This document shows, piece by piece, positions 16,944 through 25,438 of a DNA stretch of 64,000 nt. Location: contig NZ_CP036262.1 of the NCBI RefSeq assembly GCF_007741495.1, forward strand, positions 2,914,001 through 2,978,000. The letters are read 5' to 3'. Under the pieces are notes generated by a model that was given only the letters and a program-made list of their open reading frames with translations, was not told the DNA's origin and did no database searches. The first letter of the stretch is position 1, and every line of letters starts with the position of its first letter. The translations under genes were made by a program, and so were the position numbers. Source of the DNA: Roseimaritima multifibrata. GTDB taxonomy: Bacteria; Planctomycetota; Planctomycetia; Pirellulales; Pirellulaceae.

Positions 16944-17435
16944 ATGCTACAGAAAAGACCGCTTGCGCTTATTTTGTTGTTAGTTGCGACTTCCTTTGCG
17001 TGTGGCGACTTGTTGGCGCACGCCGCTGCGAAGCCTGTAACCCTGCGAGGCGTTTCTGCGACCGGCGATCAGGACGTACCTGCCATCGGAAAAGAGGAGA
17101 TCAAGAAATTGAACCTGTTTCGCGATTGGAAAGTCGTCGAAATCCTAGGCAAACCGTTAGTCGAGAATTCCGTGGTTACTCTGGAAGTCAAAGAAGACGG
17201 GGCGGTCAGCGGGAAAGCCTCGGTTAATGGGTTTTTCGGAAAAGTCGAAATCGATGCGGAAAAACTGAAATTTGGTCCGTTGGGGCTGACTCGCCGAGCA
17301 GGACCGCGCCCGCTGATGGACCAAGAAAGTCGGTACATAAAGAGCTTGGCGATCGTGGTTGCTTATAAGATAGAGAAGAACAAGACATTGTTGCTGCTGG
17401 ATAAGGACGGCAAGCCGGTCGTCCGGTGCGAATAG
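16944..17435 (+). CDS. Secreted META-domain-like protein
   Basis: 163 residues from ATG 16944. N-terminal signal sequence (PLALILLLVATSFACGDLLAHA). The domain from about residue 50 follows the META/HslJ pattern: a W-x-V-x-x-I-x-G-x-P strand, VTLEVKEDGAVSGKASVNGFFG (equivalent to the 'G-x-v-s-G-x-x-G-C-N-x-F-x-G' core, Cys absent), a glycine-rich LKFGPLGLTRRAG, and MDQESRYIKSL. Such proteins are small envelope beta-rich domains of unclear role. It is followed 45 bases later by a PQQ-propeller gene, so they may share a transcript. Confidence 0.7.
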   Translation: MLQKRPLALILLLVATSFACGDLLAHAAAKPVTLRGVSATGDQDVPAIGKEEIKKLNLFRDWKVVEILGKPLVENSVVTLEVKEDGAVSGKASVNGFFGKVEIDAEKLKFGPLGLTRRAGPRPLMDQESRYIKSLAIVVAYKIEKNKTLLLLDKDGKPVVRCE

Positions 17436-17480
17436 GCAGCAGGAACGAAGCACCCGAAATGGCTCCCGTTGTTATCCATC

Positions 17481-18614
17481 ATGAAAAATTGTCTCTACTG
17501 GTTGTTCGTCGCATTGGTTCTAGGGCGCGTCGCAGAGGGCGACGCCGATGAGCCAGTCGTTGTGTGGCGGCAAGAGGTCGGAGTCGGTTTCTCTTCCTTT
17601 GTCGCGTCCGAGGATTCGGTTTATACGTCGGGGCATGTCGGCGACGACGACGTCGTCTACTGCTTGGATGCAAACGATGGAAAGATTCGCTGGCAGTTCG
17701 CCTACCCCGAACCGCTGGAGGCTCGTGATTTTGAAGGGGGGCCGACAGCGACGCCAGCGTTGGACGGCGATCGGCTGTATGCCCTCAGTCGTAGCGGCAA
17801 ACTGTTTTGTCTGGATGCGACCGATGGCGAAGTGCACTGGAAACTAGACGTATCCGAAGTCGCCGATGTCCGTATTCCTGGCTGGGGATTCTCGGGGACG
17901 CCACGAATCGTTGATGAGAAATTGCTGTTGACCGTCGGCGAGGCGGGATTGGCACTCGACAAGATCGATGGATCGCTGATTTGGAAATCAGCGGACCGCG
18001 ATGCGGGATACGCTTCGCCGGTGCTGCTTCCCGCCGCCGAAGGGACTCTGGTCGTTTTTGCATCGGGGCGATCTTATTCGGCCGTCGATTTGCAAACCGG
18101 ACAGCCGCGTTGGCAAGAACGATGGCTGACGACCTTCGGATGCAATGCCGCCGATCCGATCTACCGTGATGGAAGACTGTTTCTTTCTTCAGGATACAAC
18201 CGCGGTTCTGCCCTGTTTGATGTAAGCGGCGAAGAACCCGAATTGATTTGGAAATCGAAAGATTTTCAAAATCAATTGCATGGCTCTATCTTGCACGATG
18301 GTTTTCTGTATGGGTTGGATGGTGACATGGAAGCGGGCGCGCGATTGAAGTGTGTTGACTGGAAAACCGGTGAAGTCCGTTGGGTAGAAAACGACCTCCG
18401 TCCGGGGGCGATCATCCTCGTGGAAGACGAATGGATCTTGTTGACCGACACCGGGGAAATGATCCGTGGCGCGGCCACTCCTGACGGCTATCAGGAAACA
18501 TCACGCAGCAAGGTTTTGGAAGGGAAATGTTGGGTCAATCCGCTTTATCATGGCGGCCGACTGTATTGCCGTAGCGTGGAGGGCGGAGTCGCATCGGTGG
18601 AATTGCGGGATTAG
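17481..18614 (+). CDS. Secreted PQQ-like beta-propeller protein
   Basis: 377 residues from ATG 17481 with a signal peptide (NCLYWLFVALVLGRVAEG). Repeated blades of the type YCLDANDGKIRW, FCLDATDGEVHW, DKIDGSLIW, VDLQTGQPRW and VDWKTGEVRW match PQQ-binding-like/WD-type repeats as in BamB and quinoprotein dehydrogenases. The residues that hold PQQ in true dehydrogenases cannot be confirmed, so binding of a cofactor is uncertain. This is one of three such proteins in the window (others at 45065 and 53565). It precedes a Gfo/Idh/MocA oxidoreductase by 44 bases, a pairing that suggests periplasmic sugar metabolism. Confidence 0.88.
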   Translation: MKNCLYWLFVALVLGRVAEGDADEPVVVWRQEVGVGFSSFVASEDSVYTSGHVGDDDVVYCLDANDGKIRWQFAYPEPLEARDFEGGPTATPALDGDRLYALSRSGKLFCLDATDGEVHWKLDVSEVADVRIPGWGFSGTPRIVDEKLLLTVGEAGLALDKIDGSLIWKSADRDAGYASPVLLPAAEGTLVVFASGRSYSAVDLQTGQPRWQERWLTTFGCNAADPIYRDGRLFLSSGYNRGSALFDVSGEEPELIWKSKDFQNQLHGSILHDGFLYGLDGDMEAGARLKCVDWKTGEVRWVENDLRPGAIILVEDEWILLTDTGEMIRGAATPDGYQETSRSKVLEGKCWVNPLYHGGRLYCRSVEGGVASVELRD

Positions 18615-18658
18615 AATGCAGGGTTCTGTACCATGCCTTCTTCTGGAATTCGATCCCC

Positions 18659-19975
18659 ATGTCCATTGATCGACGCTCGTTTATTGCGGCCTCTGCCGCC
18701 GCTTCGGCCGCCCTTTCCTGTCCCGCTATTCGTGCGGCCCCCAAAGACAAAAAGTATCGGACCGCATTGATCGGATCCGGTTGGTGGGGGATGAATATTC
18801 TGCGTGAAGCGCTTGCCGCAGGGCAGACCAAAGTCGTTGCGATCTGCGACGTCGATCAGGACAAATTGGAATTGGCTGCCGAGGAAGTGACGGACCTGAG
18901 TGGCGACGAACCGAAGACCTATGGCGATTTTCGTGAGCTGTTTGAAAAAGAAGACGTCGAGATTGCGATCATTGCCACCCCGGATCATTGGCATGCATTA
19001 AATGCGCTGGCCGCGATCGAGGCGGGGGCCCACCTGTTTATCGAAAAACCAACCGGTCATACGATCGGTGAAAGCCAGGCGATCGTGAAAGCGGCACAGG
19101 CCTCCGATTCGGTCGTGCAGGTCGGGCTACACCGCAGGATTGGCCCTCACCACACCTCTGGGATTCGTTTCCTTCGCGAAGGGGGAGCGGGAGATATCGG
19201 ACTGGTTCGGATGTTTGTCCACAGTCGCGGTGGCAGTGAAGCCCCGACAAAAAACAGCCCGCCGCCGGAACAGCTGGACTGGGATATGTACTGCGGGCCG
19301 GCACCGCTGCGTCCGTTCAATCGCAAAATTCACCCTGGCGGGTTTCGGCATTTTCTGGATTTCGCCAACGGGACTCTGGGCGACTGGGGAGTCCACTGGA
19401 TCGATCAAATGTTGATGTGGTCCGAGCAGAAATCGCCACATACCGTTTATTCGACAGGGGGCCGGCCAATTCGTGGCGCTGCGGTTTTGAATGAAGATGA
19501 ACAGACAACCGACGCTCCCGATTCCCAGATCGCAACTTACGAATTCGATAATTTCACCGCGACCTGGGAACATCGCCAGTTCGGAGGCGCTGGGCCTGAG
19601 AAATCGACCGTCGGCTGCCACTTTTATGGAAACAAAGGGACCTTTCACATGGGCTGGCGTGACGGCTGGACCTTTTATCCAGCGGATTCACGAAAGCCGG
19701 TCATTCATGAAGAAAGCCAGCTGCAGGAACCGGACGGCCACAATCTGAAATTGCTGTGGGCCGATTTCTTGAAATCGATCGAATCTGGACAGAAACCCGT
19801 CGCTGACATTGCTATCGGGCACCAGGCGACTACCCTCAGTTTGTTAGGAATGCTTTCTTTAAAACTGGGCCGGAGCATCCGCTGGGATGGTGACCGCGAA
19901 GCAATACTGGACGATAGTGCCGCCACTAAATTGCTTAAACGTGAATATCGCGGTCCTTGGGTGTACCCCGTGTGA
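18659..19975 (+). CDS. Gfo/Idh/MocA-family oxidoreductase with twin-arginine signal
   Basis: 438 residues. N-terminus IDRRSFIAASAAASAA is a twin-arginine export signal. The NAD(P)-binding fold begins TALIGSGWWGMNILREAL. The family motifs are ATPDHWHA and FIEKPTGHTIGE (EKP with the catalytic Lys), and a typical substrate-side segment GTLGDWGVHWIDQM. The family oxidises sugars or related alcohols, and exported versions are very numerous in planctomycetes, where the exact substrates are mostly unknown. Related by family, not by closeness, to the gene at 40432. No transporter or hydrolase partner nearby. Confidence 0.93.
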   Translation: MSIDRRSFIAASAAASAALSCPAIRAAPKDKKYRTALIGSGWWGMNILREALAAGQTKVVAICDVDQDKLELAAEEVTDLSGDEPKTYGDFRELFEKEDVEIAIIATPDHWHALNALAAIEAGAHLFIEKPTGHTIGESQAIVKAAQASDSVVQVGLHRRIGPHHTSGIRFLREGGAGDIGLVRMFVHSRGGSEAPTKNSPPPEQLDWDMYCGPAPLRPFNRKIHPGGFRHFLDFANGTLGDWGVHWIDQMLMWSEQKSPHTVYSTGGRPIRGAAVLNEDEQTTDAPDSQIATYEFDNFTATWEHRQFGGAGPEKSTVGCHFYGNKGTFHMGWRDGWTFYPADSRKPVIHEESQLQEPDGHNLKLLWADFLKSIESGQKPVADIAIGHQATTLSLLGMLSLKLGRSIRWDGDREAILDDSAATKLLKREYRGPWVYPV

Positions 19976-20132
19976 TGATTCAGTGTAGCTAATGTTAGGG
20001 TTGTTTTTTATTAAATAGATGCAATTTCAGAATAGCTGTAGGCATAGGAATTAAGGGCCGTTATCATGATTTTAGATAAATTGTGATAAGTGAGTTTTTG
20101 TTTCTGTGCATTCTAATATTTTGGAATTCAAA

Positions 20133-21047
20133 ATGAAGAGAAATCGTAGCCGCGTAGGCTTTACATTAGTAGAACTACTGGTCGTGATCGCCATCATTGG
20201 AGTCCTTGTCGGGCTCCTGCTTCCTGCGGTGCAAGCGGCCCGCGAAGCGGCTCGCCGCATGAGCTGCTCCAATAACATGAAGCAGCTTGGCTTGGCGCTT
20301 CACAACTACCACGATACGCATCGTGTCTTTCCGTACGGATATTTCGACGCTGGGACATTTCACCGTCGTGACTGCTGGATGCAGCAGATATTGCCGTTCA
20401 TTGAAGGGGGGAATTTTGCAGACCAGTACCAGAGTTGGGATGGCGCATATGTAATGGACACGCCGGTTGAGCTTAAGGACGCGCCGATGCCTGCGTTCAT
20501 GTGTCCTTCCGATCCAGGCGCTGGCGGTTTCGGCGGAGGCGGAGGTCTGCGTTCCGGTGGAGAAGGTTTCCAGGGGAACTATGTTGTCGCGGCGTCCAGC
20601 GTCGACATGACCCGTCCGATGACCAACCTGAACGGAATGTTTTATAACGAATCGAAAACCAAATTCCGTGACTTGGTCGACGGAACTTCCAATACCTTGA
20701 TGGTTGGAGAATCGGTCGTTCGTTCTGGATTGGGCGGTTGGGGTGGCGCCGGTGGTTACTGGGGTGGCGGTCCACACGGAGCCTTTGGTTTCACCACATG
20801 GCAAGGTCCGAATACGAGCGTAGCCGACCAGGTTTATTCGTGCAAAACGGAAACCGATCCTAAAGCGCCCTGCTTGTCGATCGGTACCGCCGCTGAAATC
20901 CGGAACTTTGCTCGTAGTTACCATCCCAGCGGAGCTCAGTTCACTTTGGGGGACGCCTCGACGCGTTTCCTAAGCGATACCATCGATTTGGTCATCTATC
21001 GCGGTTTGGGCACACGTAACGGCGGCGAAGTCGTTCAGTTGCCATAG
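20133..21047 (+). CDS. DUF1559 protein with prepilin-type N-terminus
   Basis: 304 residues from ATG 20133. The N-terminus RVGFTLVELLVVIAIIGVLV is a type IV prepilin signal with a Gly-Phe cleavage site, followed by LLLPAVQAAREAARRMSC and NNMKQLGLALHNYHD, the signature of DUF1559. The C-terminus ends with the family's H-x-G-G-like final block (SYHPSGAQFTLGDASTRFLSDTID). These proteins are a large planctomycete-specific expansion, thought to be pseudopilin-like surface components. A glycine-rich loop (GGFGGGGG, GGWGGAGGYWGGG) makes up part of the middle. It is followed by a small lipoprotein gene, a common pairing. A stem-loop follows at 21079. Confidence 0.95.
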   Translation: MKRNRSRVGFTLVELLVVIAIIGVLVGLLLPAVQAAREAARRMSCSNNMKQLGLALHNYHDTHRVFPYGYFDAGTFHRRDCWMQQILPFIEGGNFADQYQSWDGAYVMDTPVELKDAPMPAFMCPSDPGAGGFGGGGGLRSGGEGFQGNYVVAASSVDMTRPMTNLNGMFYNESKTKFRDLVDGTSNTLMVGESVVRSGLGGWGGAGGYWGGGPHGAFGFTTWQGPNTSVADQVYSCKTETDPKAPCLSIGTAAEIRNFARSYHPSGAQFTLGDASTRFLSDTIDLVIYRGLGTRNGGEVVQLP

Positions 21048-21078
21048 TGGATGCTCGGCAAGTAATTGCAATCTTCTT

Positions 21079-21103
21079 GCGGCGATCCTCTGAGGATCGC
21101 CGC
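21079..21103 (+). terminator. Stem-loop after DUF1559 gene
   Basis: A near-perfect 12-bp palindrome (GCGGCGATCCTC, one base, GAGGATCGCCGC) lies 32 bases after the stop. There is no T-run, so it may end transcription through structure or be a repeat remnant. Confidence 0.45.
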
Positions 21104-21130
21104 ACCTCTACTGTCTGATCAAGTGGGAAA

Positions 21131-21194
21131 TGTCGCCTTTCGCTTCGCGAAACTAGCGTCTGCAAGCACTACTTTCGCGGAGCGAGAGGCGACA
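21131..21194. repeat. Inverted repeat, TCGCCTTTCGC family
   Basis: Two 22-base arms (21131-21152 and 21173-21194) are complementary with two mismatches around a 20-base loop. The core TCGCCTTTCGCT / AGCGAGAGGCGA recurs in other gaps (22810, 23312, 52456), so this is a dispersed palindromic repeat. Confidence 0.75.
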
Positions 21195-21295
21195 CTAGCC
21201 AGGCTGGTCACCATAAGTTCACAGCCTCGCCGGGCAACGCCTTGCGGACGAAAAGGCTATCCCACTCGCTTTACACACCCTACCTCACCTTTAGT

Positions 21296-21712
21296 ATGCT
21301 CATGTTATCCAAACTGCCTTCGATTCTTGCTGCTTGTTTTGTTGTTTCTAGCCTTGTGTTCACTGGCTGTGACAGCGATCCGCTTGGTCGTGTTGAAGTT
21401 GATGGGACCGTAACCGTCGACGGAACGCCTTTGAAAAAGGGAGAAATTATGTTCATCCCACAGGAACCGTCCTCTCCTACGGACAGTCTGAAAATCGTGG
21501 ATGGAGCTTTCAAAGGCCCCGTCTTACCTGGTTCCAAACAAGTTCAGATCCGTGGCTACGAAGAGGTCACCTCCGATCTGTCTGCGGACTCACCTGAAGC
21601 GGGCGTATCATTCAACAAACAGATCTTGCCCGCTAAATTTAATGACAATAGTGAGCTAACCGAGACGATTCCTAGTTCAGAATCTCTGAAATACGAACTC
21701 TCGACCAAATAG
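21296..21712 (+). CDS. Small lipoprotein, carboxypeptidase-regulatory-like fold
   Basis: 138 residues from ATG 21296. The signal peptide ends in a lipobox, SLVFTGCDS, predicting a lipidated cysteine at about residue 24. The mature part begins VEVDGTVTVDGTPLKKGEIMFIPQE, the repetitive beta-sandwich motif found in many planctomycete lipoproteins encoded beside DUF1559 proteins. It probably sits in the outer membrane or on the cell surface. Function unknown; association with the upstream DUF1559 protein is by gene order and family habit. Confidence 0.85.
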   Translation: MLMLSKLPSILAACFVVSSLVFTGCDSDPLGRVEVDGTVTVDGTPLKKGEIMFIPQEPSSPTDSLKIVDGAFKGPVLPGSKQVQIRGYEEVTSDLSADSPEAGVSFNKQILPAKFNDNSELTETIPSSESLKYELSTK

Positions 21713-21743
21713 CGGGTTCCTTATCCCGCTCCTTGTGAACGTG

Positions 21744-22784
21744 ATGGAAGCCGTTATGACACATCCCGCAGCTGATTTCTTTTCAACAGGTGCGGTACTG
21801 GTTTCGCAAGCGATGCGGGATGTGTTGCGAATCGCTTCGCTTGCCGCCAGCACGGACGCGTCCGTGCTGATTGTCGGCGAAATGGGAACGGGCAAGCACT
21901 GGCTTGCCCGAGCAATCCACCAAGCGTCGTCGCGACGCGACCAGCCTTTCCAGCGATGGGACTGTGGTTCCATCGCCCCGCTAGGGATAGGAAATGGCGA
22001 GGAGGGCTTGGGGCGATCCTGCAGTCCGCCCGCCTCGGGGACGCTGTTTCTTGATCACCTGGATCGGGCCGACCTGCCGCTGCAGGATCGATTGTCGCAG
22101 TTTGTGTTCAATGCGGGCGAGCAAGCGGATGCTCATCCGGATTCGTCTTCGACCCTCCCCGCTGCCCCGTGCCGCCTGATTGCGGCCAGCTCGCTTGATC
22201 TGTTACCGCCGGTCGAAGAGGGGAGATTTCGCAGCGATCTTTTTTGGGGAGTGAACGTGATTCCGATTCTGCTCCCCCCGCTACGCGAACGCCGCGAAGA
22301 CATTCTGCCGCTGATCGATCACTTCTGGAAAGTACTTAATCGGCAAATTGGCAAGCAGGTGCAGTCGCTTGAAGGGCCGCTGTTGACCTCGCTGGAAAAC
22401 TATCCTTGGCCAGGGAACATCGACCAGCTGTTCAGTTACCTTCAGCGGGTGATTGTCTGTTCAGAGGGAAGCGAGCCAGCCATCGATTTTCTGCCCGAAT
22501 CGATCACCGGGAAAGCGAAAGCGATTGCCGAGCCGGTCAACACCGCGGACGTAGGTTCGCTGACCACTGCAGTTGTGCAGCAAGGGCTGCAGACCATCGC
22601 TGAGGATGCGAGTGACGTCCATAGCCAGATCGTCGACCGTGTTGAACGCGAGGTCATCCGCCAGGTCCTTCTCGAATGCGACGGGGTTCAAACCCGTGCA
22701 GCGAGTCGGCTGGGAATGAATCGCAACACCCTGCACAAGAAGATCAAGGACTACGGAATGGATCAGCCACCGTCCGCCTCCTGA
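21744..22784 (+). CDS. Degenerate sigma-54-activator-like AAA/Fis protein
   Basis: 346 residues from ATG 21744 (GTG 21735 and ATG 21756 also in frame). AAA+ domain like NtrC: Walker A GEMGTGKH near residue 46, Walker B GTLFLDHLDRADL where the usual Asp-Glu is Asp-His, sensor-like RLIAASSLDL, and the conserved RFRSDLFWGVNVIPILLPPLRERREDILPL. The segment between Walker A and B is much shorter than usual and has no GAFTGA loop, which contacts sigma-54. The C-terminus is a Fis-type helix-turn-helix (VIRQVLLECDGVQTRAASRLGMNRNTLHKKI). It probably binds DNA but is unlikely to remodel sigma-54 holoenzyme. No receiver or sensor domain is present. Confidence 0.85.
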   Translation: MEAVMTHPAADFFSTGAVLVSQAMRDVLRIASLAASTDASVLIVGEMGTGKHWLARAIHQASSRRDQPFQRWDCGSIAPLGIGNGEEGLGRSCSPPASGTLFLDHLDRADLPLQDRLSQFVFNAGEQADAHPDSSSTLPAAPCRLIAASSLDLLPPVEEGRFRSDLFWGVNVIPILLPPLRERREDILPLIDHFWKVLNRQIGKQVQSLEGPLLTSLENYPWPGNIDQLFSYLQRVIVCSEGSEPAIDFLPESITGKAKAIAEPVNTADVGSLTTAVVQQGLQTIAEDASDVHSQIVDRVEREVIRQVLLECDGVQTRAASRLGMNRNTLHKKIKDYGMDQPPSAS

Positions 22785-22830
22785 TCACCGTCTGAGTTGT
22801 TGGGCAATGGTCGCCTTTCGCTCGGGGGAT

Positions 22831-23207
22831 GAAAAGAATAAATGAAGAAAGTCTGGCTCCCCTCGCCCCTAAGCAAGCTCTTTGTTGCGGAAGAAATCTC
22901 TGCTAGCTCATTGCGTGATCTCTGCCTCTTTCTTTGATTTAGTGGAGCTCGCTTGGGGGAGAGGGGGAGATTTCCAGCTGGCGATTTTGCAGCGAAGACG
23001 CGGTGAAAGCCTCGGATTTCAGCCGATTATGTCACGCCTTGCCAACGCTGTCGGCCCCTCTCCCCCAGCCCCTCTCCCCCAAAACAAGCCTTTGAATCGT
23101 ACTTAATTGCATTAGCTGGCGAACCGATGATCCGGTATCAAACCTGTTTTAAGCGAGCTTGTTTTGAGGGCGAGGGGAGCCAGACTTTCTTCACTTATTC
23201 TTTTCAC
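22831..23207. mobile_element. 377-bp element with 38-bp terminal inverted repeats (copy 1)
   Basis: The left arm (22831-22868) and right arm (23170-23207) are complementary over 38 bases with one mismatch; both include GTCTGGCTCCCCTCGCCC. The interior also holds G-rich and C-rich stretches that are inversely repeated (GGGGGAGAGGGGGA near 22955; CCCCTCTCCCCC near 23060 and 23077). No protein is encoded. The core is about 94 percent identical by eye to 39705-40084. Such size and ends fit a non-autonomous (MITE-like) element or a large structured repeat. Confidence 0.85.
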
Positions 23208-23311
23208 GCCCCCCCCCCCCGCGAAAGGTTGGCGTGAGTGAGAAGCTCAAGGCGTGACCAATATCCGTCGCGAATAAATCGCACGTCCCGAGCGAAAGCC
23301 GCTTTCAGGGA

Positions 23312-23387
23312 GCGTTCTTTCGTGAAGCGAAAGGGGACAATCGAAAGGTGACGGTGCCGCAGTAGGAACTACCGTCTGGCGACGGTA
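23312..23387. repeat. Two short palindrome-family repeats
   Basis: At 23312-23334 GCGTTCTTTCGTGAAGCGAA continuing into AGG is the reverse complement of a motif at 52458-52481. At 23370-23387 TACCGTC-TGGC-GACGGTA is a 7-bp hairpin with a close relative near 52580. Both are noncoding. Confidence 0.6.
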
Positions 23388-23443
23388 ACTACGGCAGAGA
23401 GGCAGCTATCCTTCTGTGCATCGTCGATCGCGGGTGCCAGTTA

Positions 23444-24787
23444 CTAGTTGGTGAATTCACGTTCGACGAACGTTGTATCGCAGTTTCCTGCGATGAATTC
23501 AGGATGTTGCAGGACTTTGTCGTGGAAGCTGGCGGTCGTCGAAATGCCTTCGATTGCCAATTCTTTCAGAGCCCTTCGCATCGTGGCGATCGCTTCCAGT
23601 CGTGTCGGCTGGTAGACAATCAGTTTCCCGATCATCGAATCGTAATACGGAGGTACCGTATAGCCCGAGCAAACGTGGGAATCAAAACGAACGCCCAAAC
23701 CGCCTGGGGCAAACATGTGCTGAATTTTACCTGGATTGGGTTGGAAGCCTTTGTCGGGATTCTCGGCGTTGATGCGGCATTCGATAGCGACCCCGCGGCA
23801 TGGAATGTCTTCTTGTTTGAAGGGAAGAGGTTCGCCGGACGCGACAAGGATCTGCTGCTTGATCAGGTCGATGCCGGTGACCATTTCGGTGACGGGATGT
23901 TCGACTTGAATTCGGGCGTTGACTTCGATGAAGTAGAAATCATCGTTCTTGTCGACGATAAATTCGACCGTTCCCGCATTGGTATAGTTGGCGGCTCGAA
24001 TCATTCGCACGGCCGCTTCGCAGATCGCGGTCCGTTTTTCTGGCGATAGCGTCGGGCTGGGGGCTTCTTCGATCAGTTTTTGATGGCGACGTTGAACGCT
24101 GCAATCGCGTTCATAAAGATGAACCACGTTGCCATGTTCATCGGCGATCACCTGAACTTCGATGTGCCGAGGTTTTTCAATGTACTTTTCGATGTAGACG
24201 GCTCCGTTACCAAACGCCGCTTGGGCCTCGGTGCGGGCTTGCGATACGGCGGTTGCCAGGACCGATTGGTCGACGGCCACTCGCATCCCTTTGCCTCCGC
24301 CACCTGCGGTTGCTTTGATCAGGACAGGAAATCCGATTTCGTTGGCAACGCGAATCGCTTCATTGTCATCATCGATCAACCCGTCACTCCCGGGCACTAC
24401 TGGGACTTCGGCCTTGATGGCCAGCGACCGGGCGGTGTTTTTATCGCCCAGCATTTCCATCGCTTCGGGGCGAGGCCCGATGAAGTCAATTTTGCAGCTC
24501 CGGCAAACTTCGTTGAAGTGAGCGTTTTCGGCTAGGAATCCATAACCCGGATGGATCGCGTCGACATCCCCTAGCTCCGCAGCGCTAATGATCCGGTCGA
24601 TGCGCAGGTAGCTGTCCGCGCTCCGCGCGGGGCCGATGCAAAACGCTTGATCGGCATAACGAACATGAGCCGAATCGGCGTCCGCTTGGCTGTAGACGGC
24701 AACCGATTCGATCCCCAATTCTCGGCAGGCACGGATGACACGAAGGGCAATTTCGCCACGATTGGCAATCAGGATCCGGTTGTACAT
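23444..24787 (-). CDS. accC: Acetyl-CoA carboxylase, biotin carboxylase subunit
   Basis: 447 residues from ATG 24787. ATP-dependent carboxylation of the biotin on AccB with bicarbonate, first half-reaction of malonyl-CoA synthesis. N-terminal [19 protein letters not shown], the glycine-rich ATP loop [11 protein letters not shown] near residue 160, [35 protein letters not shown], and EGRINAENP-like [13 protein letters not shown]. Length equals E. coli AccC (449). It is the third gene of pepP-accB-accC, 99 bases after accB. The carboxyltransferase genes accA/accD are not in the window. Confidence 0.98.
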   Translation of the reverse strand: MYNRILIANRGEIALRVIRACRELGIESVAVYSQADADSAHVRYADQAFCIGPARSADSYLRIDRIISAAELGDVDAIHPGYGFLAENAHFNEVCRSCKIDFIGPRPEAMEMLGDKNTARSLAIKAEVPVVPGSDGLIDDDNEAIRVANEIGFPVLIKATAGGGGKGMRVAVDQSVLATAVSQARTEAQAAFGNGAVYIEKYIEKPRHIEVQVIADEHGNVVHLYERDCSVQRRHQKLIEEAPSPTLSPEKRTAICEAAVRMIRAANYTNAGTVEFIVDKNDDFYFIEVNARIQVEHPVTEMVTGIDLIKQQILVASGEPLPFKQEDIPCRGVAIECRINAENPDKGFQPNPGKIQHMFAPGGLGVRFDSHVCSGYTVPPYYDSMIGKLIVYQPTRLEAIATMRRALKELAIEGISTTASFHDKVLQHPEFIAGNCDTTFVEREFTN

Positions 24788-24886
24788 GACCGTTTAGCTA
24801 TCTAAAGAATTTGGGGGTAAACCAGTGGGAGCCTAGGCAGTGATTTTGCCGAGAGGCCAGAAAACGCGGTACCTTGGCTGAAAGAC

Positions 24887-25363
24887 CTAGGCCGAGGTAT
24901 CGATTTTGAAGAGCGGTTTATCGAAATCGACAGGTTGCCCGTTTTCGGCAAGGACTGCGACGACTTTCCCGCTGACTTCCGCTGGAATTTCGTTGAAGAC
25001 TTTCATGGCTTCAACGATGCAGATCACGGTGTCGGGGGAAACCATCGCACCGACTTTGACAAAATTCTCGGATTCAGGATTCGGTTTTGTGTAGAAAGTC
25101 CCGACCATCGGTGATTTGATGGTCAAAATATTGGGGCCGTCTCCAGCCGGTTCGGCAGGTGTTGCAGCTGCGACCGGGGCCGCCGCCATGGGGGCAGGCA
25201 TGGCCTGCAAAGGCTGTGCACCGCCCCGTTTTAGACTGATTCGGTCGGTATCTTGCTGGAGATCGATCTCTGCCAGGTCGTGCTGCTCCATCAATTCGAT
25301 CAACTCTTTTAGCTGATCGATCCCAAATACGTTGACCGCTTCGCGTTTCCCACCTGCATTCAT
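24887..25363 (-). CDS. accB: Acetyl-CoA carboxylase biotin carboxyl carrier protein
   Basis: 158 residues from ATG 25363 (GTG 25378 is five codons upstream). The N-terminal helix IDQLKELIELMEQHDLAEIDLQ is typical of AccB. A Pro/Ala-rich linker follows (MPAPMAAAPVAAATPAEPAG). The biotinyl domain starts IKSPMVGTFYTKPNPESENF and includes the biotin-accepting lysine in VEAMKVFNEI (about residue 121). It carries the carboxyl group from AccC to the carboxyltransferase. Located between pepP and accC on the minus strand, as in many bacteria. Confidence 0.97.
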   Translation of the reverse strand: MNAGGKREAVNVFGIDQLKELIELMEQHDLAEIDLQQDTDRISLKRGGAQPLQAMPAPMAAAPVAAATPAEPAGDGPNILTIKSPMVGTFYTKPNPESENFVKVGAMVSPDTVICIVEAMKVFNEIPAEVSGKVVAVLAENGQPVDFDKPLFKIDTSA

Positions 25364-25438
25364 ACGACGTCGTCTCACTTATTGTGATAAAAATCTATGT
25401 GACCGGCCGCGACGAGCCGTTGTCTTTAACCGGTTGTT

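Larger units (their letters stand above)
22785..23443. other. Repeat-filled intergenic region
   Basis: This 660-base gap between the activator-like gene and accC contains no convincing gene. It holds one copy of the terminal-inverted-repeat element (22831-23207), a run of ten C (23211-23220), and several short palindromes found elsewhere in the window (about 23273-23390). Confidence 0.8.

Noticed and set aside
22882-23106. A 74-codon frame inside the inverted-repeat element as a possible transposase fragment
   Set aside because: No family signature; in copy 2 the same frame is not kept, so it is not under coding selection.
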